A model generated the notes under the pieces. The model ran no database searches and was not told where the DNA came from. It saw only the letters and a list, made by a program, of their open reading frames with translations. 64,000 nt of DNA from Limanda limanda (Eukaryota > Chordata > Actinopteri > Pleuronectiformes > Pleuronectidae): positions 8,105,886 to 8,169,885 of the forward strand of contig NC_083651.1 in NCBI RefSeq assembly GCF_963576545.1, given 5' to 3'. The translations under genes and the position numbers were made by a program. Positions 50,701-62,679 of the stretch are shown piece after piece; position 1 is the stretch's first letter; the number at the start of each line of letters is the position of its first letter.

Positions 50701-51528
50701 TCCCAGACGGCAGGGAGGAGAGCGTGTTGACGGACGGGACCATCATACAGGTCAACCCGTGAGTAAAACCACAGCTACGGCTCCGCTCAGATTCTTTGTT
50801 GGATGTTGTAAGTCAACGTCCAAACAGATGTCCTCAAATTAGTTTTTAGCCAAACCCAAAGATAATCATTAAATATTTGATAAACAGAAACACTGAATGT
50901 GCAAAAAGAAGATGGAACCAACACATGTTTTGTACGTTTGCTTAAAGTTGGGTCTAACAACTTTTCTACCATATAATAGTGGATGGAGTAATAAAATATG
51001 AATTGTGGTTTGGAACAATGGAACTGAAGTCCTGCTGATACATGTGCTTGACCAATAATGAGTCAGTCTCAGCTAACAATCATAAGGTTTCACCCCAAAC
51101 CATCTTTGAGAATTTGACCTTTCAACTTGCTTCTTTTCCCATTTCCCAACACGGGGAGGCAAGGCTTTATGATTTATACTGCAGCCAGCCACCAGGGAAC
51201 AGTTGAGATGATTAGACTTAACTTATGAAAGCTGTCATTGTCTTCCATCTTTGTGTTGTTCTCTGATCCACATTGAGGTTATAAGTTTGTTTTGAATCAA
51301 CACTAACAGTGTGTAAATCTTATGGTTTTTCTCAGAGACGGCACCAAGGAGATACATTTCAACACAGGCCAGAAAGAGATCCACACGGCTGAGTACAAGA
51401 GGAGGGAGTATCCAGACGGTACCGTGAAGACTGTCTATGCGGACGGCAGACAGGAAACCTGCTACCCCACCGGACGACTCCGGATCAAAGACAAAGATGG
51501 GAACATTGTCCTGGACAACGGGGCGTAG
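41796..51528 (+). CDS. cenpj: Centromere protein J / CPAP, centriole elongation factor, complete, 19 coding exons
   Basis: CPAP binds tubulin and STIL and sets centriole length. Exons: 41796-42143, 43865-43991, 44129-44287, 44432-44573, 44919-45024, 45226-46011, 46190-47006, 47144-47276, 47586-47751, 47908-48039, 48169-48306, 48418-48462, 48521-48611, 48846-49003, 49114-49200, 49494-49634, 49880-49964, 50638-50758, 51336-51528. Total 3,975 nt, 1,324 aa (human about 1,338). The N-terminus carries the conserved [11 protein letters not shown]. Exon 2 is a Gln/Glu-rich coiled coil ([20 protein letters not shown]). Exon 5 holds [18 protein letters not shown], the conserved stretch before the long central region. 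Exons 8-11 are coiled coil. Exons 15-19 (about residue 1117 on) form the TCP10/G-box beta-repeat domain ([17 protein letters not shown]) that binds STIL. The 45-nt exon at 48418 is in frame and could be skipped. Start chosen at the ATG with context CACCATGT, matching the family N-terminus; an in-frame upstream exon is possible. Confidence 0.94.
42211..43043. mobile_element. Non-autonomous hAT-type element, 833 bp, in cenpj intron 1
   Basis: The ends TAGGGTCCCAAAATTCCGGG and CCCCTTTGCAACCCTA are imperfect inverted repeats. Subterminal GGGAATTAACGGGAATTAAT and GGAAAGTTTCCGGAAAGTTT repeats are typical of a known fish hAT family. The flanks are 8-bp duplications GCTGTTAC (42203-42210) and GCTGTGAC (43044-43051), one mismatch. 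There is no transposase. Confidence 0.8.
43327..43415 (-). repeat. Fish repeat fragment (GTGCCAAATCACAACATGCA type)
   Basis: ATTCAATTTTATTC, TTATAGTGCCAAATCACAAC and TCTCAAGGCACTTTTATAAA match a very common fish retroposon end seen in antisense. The rest of cenpj intron 1 (43416-43864) shows nothing else. Confidence 0.55.
50150..50580. repeat. Interspersed repeat in cenpj intron 17, duplicated at 52615-53017
   Basis: From AATTTCTTGTCCAAGGATGT through GGTACCAAGAATTGCG and CTAACGGTATCGA it matches the downstream intergenic copy closely. Inside it TAGGGATGTTACGAGAACCG and GGCATCCCTAG look like the ends of a small hAT-like element with TAGGGATG termini. The homology also covers about 80 bp outside the left end. 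Confidence 0.7.
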
Positions 51529-51980
51529 AGACGCCGTCAACGCAAATGGAAATATTTTAAATTATTTTTAAATCGTATGTTTTATGAGTGAGAAAGTTGA
51601 GCCCTCTCACTGTTTTATGGAAACACACATAAGGGTTGATTTGTTTACACCACTGTCCTATTTCAGCCCTCCATAGAAGTAGGGTTACTTTTTTAAAATC
51701 TAAAATCTCAATTGTCCAACCGCCACTACGCCCATTTGTAGCAGCCGCAGTTTTTAAAATAGGACCTCACGATCTGTCAACAAACTTCACTCCGTCCTAT
51801 AAATGTGAATATTTTAACAGAGACAGCGACTTGCATCAACTCATTGTTTACATGGACTGCTTTAGTGAGAACTGTGTGCGAGGGGGAAGTGTTTGTTTGC
51901 ATTAAGTTCAATTTGTAAAAATGTTAAATACATATTTATTTTTCCTAGCTGACCATAAATAAATGTTATCGTCTTTGTTT
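51529..51980 (+). other. cenpj: cenpj 3' UTR with AATAAA at 51958-51963
   Basis: AATAAA about 430 nt past the stop is the first strong polyadenylation signal on this strand. A U-rich stretch follows. Extent inferred from the signal. Confidence 0.6.
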
Positions 51981-52294
51981 TGTTAATTGTTGTTGGAGTG
52001 ATTCTTCTGGTCAGGACCATAGCCTGTAAACAGAGATGGATGATGCGGCTCCTTCAGAATTGAAGCCAAAATATCCCAGTTCAGACTCTGTCCTCCTGTG
52101 GCCAATCACGTCTCAGCTGGCAATCATGACGTTTTACCTCGTGTTTATAGCCTATAACTGAATAAGACTTAACTTATAAGAAACGTCGACACTTGAACTT
52201 AAATCAGTGTAAAAATTAGTACCAGAGAAATATTTATTAATAACGTGTGCTTTGAAATTTTAAGTTGATGCATTTCCTATCTTGTAACATGGAG

Positions 52295-53320
52295 GCGGAT
52301 ATTATATGCAATATTGCAGGCAGACACCAGGTGGTGATACAGACAGTCTTGACATCCTTCTTAATTTAATTACAAAGCAAACTGAGGGCAGAAAGTTAGA
52401 TGACTTTAATCTGTAACATACAGTGGCACTACTCAAAAACAAAGTGCCAAGTCAACACATTTCACTCCAACACAACAGTTGGAAACAAACTTAAAAAGAA
52501 TCACTGCTCTAAAAGAACACTGACAGACAATTGCACATTCTCTGCATCATGTTAAAACTTAAAACAGCAGTATAATTAAATCAAGGAGTGATATATCTTC
52601 ATTCTTCAATTCCAGGACTGCAGCATGTTCATGAATTTCTTGTCCAAGGATGTTTAATGATTATCACAAACTGCCCATCAGTAACTGAAACAATCAACAT
52701 GAATAGGGATGTTACTAGAACTGATGCATTGGTACCAAGTCGATGCCAAAATGAAAAAAAAGTGTGTGTGTCTGCGTGTTTTCTTTTCTTAGTCATTGAT
52801 TATACCTGATAACTGACATCTAAATTTTCCTACATGCCACTGTTCTGTTTTACAATGTTACGTCTTTTTATTAATTACTATCACTTTATTGTATTACTTG
52901 AAGCCACTTGTGTTTAGTATGTGGGGTTGGGATTTATTGAGGGCGTTTTGTTTGTTTTTTGCCAAGATATCAAATTGGGTACCAAGAATTGCGAAAATTT
53001 CGTGCTAACGGTATCGAGGAGGATATTATATGCAACATTGCAGGCAGACACCAGGTGGAGATACAGACCCTTTGGGGTCTGTATGTCTTGTCATCCTTCT
53101 ATATTTAGTTACAAAGCAAACTGAAGGCAGAAAGTAAGACGACTTTAACCTGTAACATACAGTGGCACTACTCAAAAACAAAGTGCCAAGTCAACACATT
53201 TCACTCCAACACAACAGTTGGAAACAAACTTAAAAAGAATCACTGCTCTAAAAGAACACTGTGACAGACAAGTGCACATTCTCTGCATCCTGTTAAAACT
53301 TAAAACAGCAGTATAATTAA
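52295..53320. repeat. Direct-repeat cluster between cenpj and rnf17
   Basis: Segments 52295-52580 and 53024-53310 are near-identical direct repeats (shared CAGGCAGACACCAGGTGG and AGTGGCACTACTCAAAAACA). They enclose the second copy of the cenpj intron-17 repeat (52615-53017). TCCAGGACTGCAGCATGTT recurs at 52611 and 53449, so the duplicated unit is roughly 0.75-0.85 kb. No coding content. Positions 51981-52294 and 53321-53779 show nothing else. Confidence 0.75.
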
Positions 53321-53779
53321 AACAACAAAACAGGACGTCAGCATGTAAACCTGCGGATAAAGACAAGAGGAGGAATTTAACAGCAGCTCAAAACATTATG
53401 GTCAAACCAATGAAATATACGGTTTTGTAGTACAATTTAAGATTCAGCTCCAGGACTGCAGCATGTTTATGAAGAAATGTATTATTTTGTGTAGAAAATG
53501 CCAGAAAGATAATGTACTTATTTTGTCCAACCAACATTTCACAATTCAAAATTTGGGTTTTAAAAACAAGCAGAAAATCAATGGAGAAACTATAACCAGG
53601 GAAATTAGCTTCATAAAGTTTAGCCGATGCATTTTCTGTCTAATCTAATACGATAAATAACAACTCTAACTTGTGACATTGATGTGGACAGTCAAGGTAA
53701 GTCACATTCTAATCAATGGACAGTAGTTTTCTTCCAGGCAACATTAACACAACAGTTGTCAGTAACATGAAAGTTATCG

Positions 53780-54583
53780 GACACTAGGGATGCACGATAT
53801 ATCTAAAATCTATCTTCCTTGCGATAAAGACGATAAATGGTGTTTCTCACTCTGCATGTCAATATATTTGGCCGATCAGATGGAGCCTTGCTGCCCTAGA
53901 TGATAAATTAAGGACATTCAGATCATTGACGAGTTTTTCTATCAGTGAATCGTTGTCGGAAGAGAAGAATAGAATAGAGAGAAAACTGAATTTGACAGAG
54001 CAGCGGCTTTCTCTCTCTCGGCTGACACCTCTGACTCGCTGAAATTCGAAAGTTTATTTGTTTGTTGTCACATTATCAACACTGATAATCATATAATGAT
54101 CGATACTTTTATTAACGAGTTAAATCTTTATTCATAGCAGCACATTCATCAGCTGCTAACTGTTTTTCTCTCACACACACAGATCGGACACACGTGTATT
54201 AACTCATTCTGAGTAAAAACTATTTGTAAACTTAGTAAATGTATGTAGAGCTGGAGGAGACGGCTTCGTGCTGCGTTTGTTTGGACGCAGTCGGTGCAGT
54301 GCCCAGCGCGAATGGCAGAGACACGAGAGACGATGTAAATTACTGACAAACGCTAAAAACAACAAACAAAAAGTGCCCCAGACTTGCTGGTGCTGCAGCC
54401 GGGCTGTGCGCCTTCTCCTGATAGAAAAACTCGTCAATGATCTGAATGTCCTTAATTTATCATCTAGGGCAGCAAGGCTCCATCTGATCGGCCAAATATA
54501 TTGACATGCAGAGTGAGAAACACCATTTATCGTCTTTATCGCAAGGAAGATAGATTTTAGATATATCGTGCATCCCTAGTGTC
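53780..54583. mobile_element. Foldback element with 166-bp inverted arms that look identical
   Basis: Arms 53780-53945 and 54418-54583 are inverted copies that I read as identical, beginning GACACTAGGGATGCACGATA. The spacer is about 470 bp and noncoding. TAGGGATGCACGATAT ends are common in fish hAT-like MITEs, but I find no target duplication. It ends just 13 bp before the possible rnf17 AATAAA. Confidence 0.8.
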
Positions 54584-54595
54584 AGGGACTGTTTG

Positions 54596-54747
54596 TTTAT
54601 TAATTGCAGATCATATCGTCATCATGATATTAACGACGTTATCGCATCTTTTCATAATATCCTGTAGCCCTATCAGACACGTTCAGATTTTAAATTAGCT
54701 GTAAACTCACATGAACCGTGAGACCAGGATTTTGTCTCCACTCGGCT
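54596..54747 (-). other. rnf17: Possible rnf17 3' UTR and polyadenylation signal
   Basis: AATAAA on the minus strand at 54601-54596, about 150 nt after the stop codon and just outside the foldback element. Positional inference. Confidence 0.45.
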
Positions 54748-57700
54748 TCACTCGAGCTCGGCCAGGCCGCTGCTCACCAGAGGCAGATGAACCAACTCTC
54801 CGTCCTCGTCGTACAGCAGAACTGTGAGCTCTGGTTCATGAGCCTAAACAGAAAAACAAGACGGAAGGTGCATGAGTGTAAGATACAGAAAATAAGTCAT
54901 TTCTCTCTTTTTACTTTAGTCACTCGTTTTCTTTTAATCCATGTGAAAATCAGTGCAGCATCATGTGGTCTTCTTATTTGTTGCTGTGTTGTACCACGAC
55001 ACAGGCTGTGATGTTCTGCAGCAGGTCGATCATCTCCAGTGCAGCCTTCACGCTCCAGTTGGGGCTGTAGGGCAGAACCTGTTCCTCCATGTTGACACTC
55101 GGAGCCTTGAAGCCGGCGACTTTGACCTTGAGGGCCTTGGGGGGGAAATTCAGCAGCTCAGCTGGCAACTGACGCAGCCTGACCGGGAGGGACATGATGG
55201 GGAAAATGTAAATATAATGACAGAGAATTTTACAAAAAGAATATAAACATAAAATGGAAAATGGAACTATCCTGAGTAGAGTAACTTGTCTAATGACCTG
55301 TGGAGGCTACTGGTGTCCACAGTAAACCTGTAGGTTTAAAGGGCCAATATTGTGTACAATACATTTTCTGGACTTGATGGGGGTCAGTAGTAGCCTGACG
55401 TTGTCATACTCATTATTCTAGTCAGAATATGAGTCTGAGACCGCTCCATTGGGCTGTGATTATGGGGCGTGTTTCAACAGAACCAGGAAACAAAATGCCT
55501 CTTCGCTCAATTGGATAGACCTACAACCAATCAGAGCAACGTAGTATGTGACGTATGTCAAGCGACGCATAGTTGTTGCCAGTTGTCTGTTTCACGAGTT
55601 TTTTCACTCTCTAAATAAATCAATGGAAATGCTGCTAATGCCGCTCGTATATCCACCGGAGGCAAAGCCCCCAGGAAGCAGCAGGAGGCCAGGGCTGCTC
55701 GTGAGAGCCCCGGCCGCCGGCGGCGTGAAGAAGCCCGCTACGGATCTCTCTCAGAGCCCCGGGACCGGCCCGGGACCGGGACCACGACCGGCCCGGGGCT
55801 CTGAGAGAGATCCGTCCCTACCAGAAATCCACGGAGCTGCTGATCCGCACGCTGCGCTGCAGAGCTCCGCTGTCATGGCTCTGCAGGAGCCAGCGAGGAG
55901 GAGAAACGGCAGCTAATCGTTTTACACTTCCTTGTTGCGCCAACATTAACTACAACAGCGTCCCAACTTGTGTCTTTTTTGTCTCATATGTGCCGAGGAG
56001 CGTAGCGCCCCCCCCCCCACTCTCTTTTTATTTATATGACTGCTTGTGTGGCTGCAGCATCGGGGCCAGCTGATAAATTAAACTTTTTATGAATCCCGTA
56101 GGAGGACGGCAAAAACATCTGTTCGATCTACAAATGCCTTGATCACGTTCCTCTGTTCCTCTTTCAAAATGAATGCGCTGTCGATGTCTGCTGGAACAGA
56201 CTCGATGGCAGCATCGACACATCTCAGCTCTGCAGGCAGCGCTCTCTTGTGACGTGGTTGATTACGTCACTGTAGATCATCTGTCAATCATCATATAAAG
56301 CCCGCCCTGACGATTTGATTGGTCCGATCAGCTCCTGATCGGCCATAGTTTCTCCCCAACGGAGCGACTCCAGACCGAACTTCCCGAACAACAAATGTTG
56401 TGGGCGGGGCTAAGTTCGTCTGGCACCCAGGCTAGGTCAGTAGGGACCCTCAAAGTATGAAAACAGTCACTCTGCAGATTTTTTCACCCAGTCCACTCTA
56501 AGAAATATGTTATAGAAATATGTTTTTAAAACATTAAACATTCAGTTTTAAACTACTAAATGAAAGTAAAACAAAGAATTCTGGATCTTTGAACCCCAAA
56601 TTTAACAAGTTATTTTTCGACCGCTGACGTTATTTGTTGGTTCAGAAAGTGCAGTCACTAGTTCCTGCTGTGAGATGCTCATACTTGCTGATGGGCAGAG
56701 TGTCCTCAGAGCCATAGTCCACATGTTGGATCATGATCATGAGGGGCTCCACGGTGGTGAAATTCATCAGCTTTGCTCTGTAGAACTTCCCGTCACTGTA
56801 CTCAGCCAGACACGGAGCACCTGGAAACCACAAGCAGAAATCCAGGTCTGTCAAACTTCACTGAAACGTCAGAAACATCTGCAACACTGACACCACCTGC
56901 TGTCGTCGAGCCGGTGTTACAGCAGCTAGAAAAGTGACAAGTTTTATTCATGAAGGTGTGAACAAAACTTTCTTCCTCTGGGTTTTTCTTATGACAAATG
57001 TTTAAACATGCGACTATGAGGAATTTGTGATACTGGATCGGACTAGTTTCCAGCTGGCATTAAAACATTTTATTTAAATTCGTAGATACATTTTAAATAG
57101 ATTTAATTTGCAAATAAAGATCAGCTGACCTGATGCAAATTTTTAGCTTTAAATGGTTTTGAAAAGCTCTAACCTGCCCGGAGACAGTACAGTGAAAACA
57201 GTGAGAATTTACCTTGAAGGAAGTTGGTGAATCGTTTCAGACTGGTGACGTTTTCATTGATTCTGGTCAGAGCCTCGTCCAGTTTCTCTCCATCCACCTC
57301 CACCTCTGCTGTTCCATCCAAAGGCCACAGGAACACCTGCAGGACAAACGCACACAAAAAGATGAATCGTTTGGTGACTTTTTAGTTTTGTGTCATTATT
57401 AGTAAATGACCAACTACAAAAAACAGGTTTCATGATAAACACCGTTTCCCCAGGGGATTTTCAGATCTTTATAGCATCCTGTCATCAGTTCTAACTTGAT
57501 TACTTTATTGGCATAAGTAGTAGTTACCTCGTTGGGGGTCCTCAGGTGCTTCACCCTGACTTGAAAGCGCTCCCCCTCCTGTGGCAGGTTTGGGTTGACA
57601 AAGGTCCCCAGGATTGGATCCTCTGGATCCTTCAAACCCTGAAGACACAGCATCTGCATCAGTCTAAATTCTTCTTTTCGACATTTCCAATGAGGCGAGA

Positions 57701-60700
57701 GCGAATGGGTTTATTCGTAGTTTAGCTTTTGAAATTATGCAACAATCACATATGGCATCAAGAAATCCAGTGGATACTCTCAAGTGTTATTTGACTCAGT
57801 ATTGGTAGATACTGCAAATGAAAACATTTTATTTAACTCTTGTTTGATTAAATTATTATTTTATCTGGATCACCAACTGCTCTTACATATTCATTTAATC
57901 CATAATCATATGGTCTGTATCAACACTTTATGTTGATCATTAGTTTTAAATCATTGCTATAAATATGGTTTAAGTGAGGTCATCTTCCACAATACCCCAG
58001 TGTTAAGGTCCCATTCATCCAGGAAGAATTCAGGAGACGTCACTGAGGGGACCTGCAGAGAAACACAAGGTGTTCCTGTGGTGAGTATAGCGGCACTGCT
58101 TCATCAGGTGACACAAAACTCGAGGGGCGCACACACACACACACACACACACCGTCTGTGCTGACAGAGTCCCGTCCATGGAGGCATGTCCATGGTGAAA
58201 AAGGATCCTGCTGAGGCTCAGCCCGTCCAGAAAGATCTCAACTGTGAGGGGTTCCCTCGGATCAGATGGCAGCTCCTAACACACACACACACCGATTGAT
58301 CCCTCATCAAAAAAGATGCCAACAATTCTTGACACACCACTTATTGCAACCCACCGGTGCTGTGGGCAGTAGCCACCATGCACAGGTTTATGTGTGTGAA
58401 GTTTACCGTGACGTGCATTTCCACGCAGCAGTTCAACAGCTCCCTCATCAAGGCCACAGCATGCGGCTGCCACTTGCCGCCAATCTGAGGAGCAAAAGAT
58501 TTAACAAGTTAGGACTTGAAGGGGTGATTCTGAACCCTGATGCAAGAAAGATCAGCAAACTCATTCAACAATCCTCCTCTGCTGGGTGGTTTTATAACAG
58601 AAACTTGCAGAAAAGCTAGTCAATTTGGCTTTTGAGACCAGATTACTTTTGATTTTTAAAGAACTGGTGGTTATGCAGACAAAGTCTTACAGGGTTGACT
58701 CCGTGCAGCAGGCAGGGAATACAGAGCTGAGGAACATCTTCATACAGCAGCACGGGGTACACATGGACCACTGGGATGATTTCCACGTGGCCATAGTCTA
58801 CATATTGTACCTGGTGACACACAAACAATATAGGATTATGGTTACACACTGTTGCTTGAGTAATCGCCACAGCATGACAAACGTTCATCCAGAATTGATC
58901 AGCCAATACTGGTTTACACTGTAACTGTAATTTTTTGTAGCATTTATTGTTATTGATTGGCAATGGTTCACGTATATTATGAGTTAAGGCTTTTTTATGT
59001 ATGTGTTTTCCAGACCTTAACATGTCCTCCGAGCACCTCCAACAGCTGACCTCGGCACCACGACATATCGGGTCCATAGACGGCACAGCCCTGGACCGAC
59101 TTCCAGGTGTAGGGCTTCTGTTTGGGCAGCGTTTTCAAGCTCTGCTGAATCCTCTCCTTGAGCTGCTCCAACTGAAACGCTGACACACACACACACACAC
59201 ATATTCTTTATTCTATAGTTACAAAAATTCAGCATCTACTATGTACATTTTTGTAAATATATTCAGCATCCACAAAATGAAGATTTACTCTGATGTTTAC
59301 CTGCATTTGGTGTTCTTATATAAATGAGACCGTCCTCTCCGATGGCAGACACACTTATCTGGATTTGACCCAGACAGGGCAGTTCTGGGGGGTCGTACAA
59401 CTGAGTCTTCACCTGCTCACACACATACACAAATGAACATCACAACCAGAATGCAACATGAATCACAATTTTAAAAGCTTAGTCTTTTTAATTTGTTACA
59501 TATCTTATTTACTCACATGAACTGCTTCATATTTTACTAGTTTTGCATTCAAATGAAATCCAGGTTAATAATAGTGTGCGAGTGGGTGTAATCACCTTCT
59601 CCGCAGACATGATGGTGCGGGGGGCTGGTTTAGGAGGGATGCACGTAGAGACGAGAGAGGAGGGTAAAGGAACGAGAGAGGAGGGTAAAGGAACGAGAGA
59701 GGAGGGTAAAGGAACGAGAGAGGGGGGTAAAGGAACGAGAGAAGGTGCTGGAAGATCAGGACTAGCTGTACTTTCTTTCTCTCCATCAGAGCCGTGAGTT
59801 TGTGTCTCGCTCTCTGAAGACTGTGCATCAGTTTCTTCGGGATTCTGAACAAGAGCGTCTCTGCGAGGAAACACACTTTTCATTAGACAGGCATTTGATG
59901 ATGAACTGAAGATAAATCACTTACTAATGGCACAAAGTAATACTTATTAAAAGTATATTAATAAGGTTCTAAAACCTCATACAAATTCTATATCTGGAAA
60001 AGAAAAAAACAAAGATTGCTTATGTTATTTAAGACCTGTAATTACACACACAGACCTTGGTTTTCTATATTTGAGGGCGAGGCCCTCGTTGGCCAGAAAC
60101 TCTGCGATGCTGATTAACTGTCCCAACTTGTTGGAGGAAAAGAGAACGACGGGTAACGGACGCTCATCTGTCAACTCCTGGATATCAAACAACGACAGAC
60201 AGAACCAGTAAAACTAGGTCACTACAGTAACAAAGACAAAAGTGTGTGTGTGAGGGAGAGCTCCTACGGAAGAAGAAATGATTCATCTTTATAAACTACT
60301 GTGTGTGTGTAGATAAAGTAAATGTTTCCGGCACCTGATCAAAAGGCAAAAGGCGTAAGAGATGAAGAGAGAGAAGGAGGGAAAGACCTTGACTGTCATA
60401 ATGGCTGAGGCTCCTGTCAAGTAGTAGGTGAACAAGTCAGAGGCTGTAGCCGTCCAGGTGGATCCGCCTCCTGCTGGCCTGAAATAGAAAAAGCAGAAAG
60501 GACAAATCTCGATGAGAAAAAAGTGAAACTAACAGGTTAGACCTTGTGATGATATAATTTCATCAATACCGTCTGAGGATTTGTATGTATTAGTGCATGA
60601 CTACAAACAGTGTGTGTTACCTAATATCAGTAAGAGCACACTCCAGTGCCAGAGTGCCCATCAAGGTGGATGGAAGAGGTCGCAGGTTGCTTATGTGGAC

Positions 60701-62627
60701 TTTCTCTGTGTTGCCATGGTCACAGCGAATCACCTGGTACCAGCCAGAGTGAACCAGGACAATGAGTCAGTACAACTTGTTCAAAGCAGCTTTAAGTGAT
60801 AACAACATACACTTAATTAATTAAGTTGATATCATCCACTGTATGATTGAAACACAAATCTTTAATTACTCACTGTATTCATGCAAAATGGAGTCAGAAA
60901 GAAAATTCTCATTTAACAAGGACAGTAATATCAAAACACTGACTTACTGATTCAGTGGTAAAACAGCTGTGATGCAATAGAAGCCAAACACTAGGTTTTG
61001 GATGGTGTTCTGTGATCTTTTACCTCTGCGATGTTGCTGGATGTGATGTCGGAGCAGATCTGTCCCCTCTCCCAAACCCCATTAATGTGAGCAGCACAGA
61101 ACATGTCTGCTTTCCACTCCACATCATGTGGCTCTGTACAGGCACACTCCTGCTTCAGTAGCTCGCAAACCCTGTAAAACACACACATATAATAATATTC
61201 AAACGGATTGTGATGTTTGGGGCTGATGCCCATACCTTTATCAGAACGTTATCAAACCCTTATGAACCATTTTTTATGTGCGGCTTGGTATTTTGTATTT
61301 TGTAGTAACCAAAATCTTGATTATAAATGACTAAATAAAAAGAAACACAAATCACGTTGTTTTTCTAAAGTGCTAACCTTTTGAGCTGAGAGTCGTTCTG
61401 AGTGAGCTGCACGTAGAAGCTGCTCGGTGAGTTGACGTGGGTGACTTTCACTTTCAGGTCTTTGAGTTGAGCAGGGAGCTTCAGCTGAGGCTGAAACTCC
61501 AACGGCTCCTCATCCTGTGGGACTTCTTGGTCTGGGGACTCAATGTCCTCTGTGGCCGAACCATGCTCCAGTGGAGGGTCCCATATGATGGCGTCATCAC
61601 CAGGGGAACTGGCATGTTTGGACTTATAGCTGGGGGGGGAGAGAGTTGGATGAGATTACAGAGGAGAGGACCCATGTGAAAAGATACAATTAAATAGGGA
61701 TGGCTTGATCCCATTCTTTTTAAATTTTGATTCCAATGATCCTACGCTAAATAACTGCATATTCTAACTCCAAGTTTTTTCCTACTTCAATCATCATCAA
61801 AAAAAAAAGATGAGCTTAATCAGATGTGGCTCTTCAACATATAACTTATTTCTTTTAATGGTAAAGAAAAATAAATTGTAATCCTTTAAATCCTCTTAGA
61901 AACACAAGACATTGAAGACACCCCCATAGAAGACACGGTTAAGTCTCACCTGTCTTTGAAGCTGACCAGCTCCTCATTGAGCAGCAGCTCGGCAATGTTG
62001 GTTTGAGGCTCGTTCAGGCTGCACTCAAACATTCTTACTGACAGGGGCCCAGTGTTGTGTCTTCGACCTGAACATACAGATTGATAAAAGACACACATAT
62101 ACTATATTCATACATCTGCTCCTTTTTGAAAGAAAAAAAAAAAAGTACACCCCAAACTGTGCAAACAGCACCTGTAGCCACAATAGAGACCAGTTTCTCG
62201 TGAGCCAGGCTGATGAATCTGTCGGTGCAGGTGTCGCTCCAGGCTTCTCCGTCAAGTGGAGTCACGTCTGCCAAACAGCAGTGGATTGCCTGCACAGCAC
62301 AAGAAACAGTTCCCGTTGACTTAACTTAGTGCATAAAATGTAAATGTTTAATTCTAGAATATATTTTTTTATCTAATGTAATGTAAACTGGCCTTAAGTT
62401 AACAATTTGTTTGATGTTTCATACAGAATCAAAGTGGAAGCTAATACATTACAGTCAAAAACCAAGTGTAAATGTAAAGATATAGGAATCTACTGAATAC
62501 TGTGTTCTCACCATGGAGGGAAGGGCAAAGAACTCATCCTTCATCATCCTCAGGTCGCTGACTGACAGGATTTTGATATTGCCAAAATCTACAAACCGCA
62601 CTTCCACATTTCTGCCCCCTGGATGAC

Positions 62628-62679
<52 letters not shown>

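Noticed and set aside
55548..55916. 122-codon plus-strand frame as a new protein
   Set aside because: It runs through the frame-shifted H3 fragment and a GC hairpin inside a mobile insert, with no start context or splice signals.
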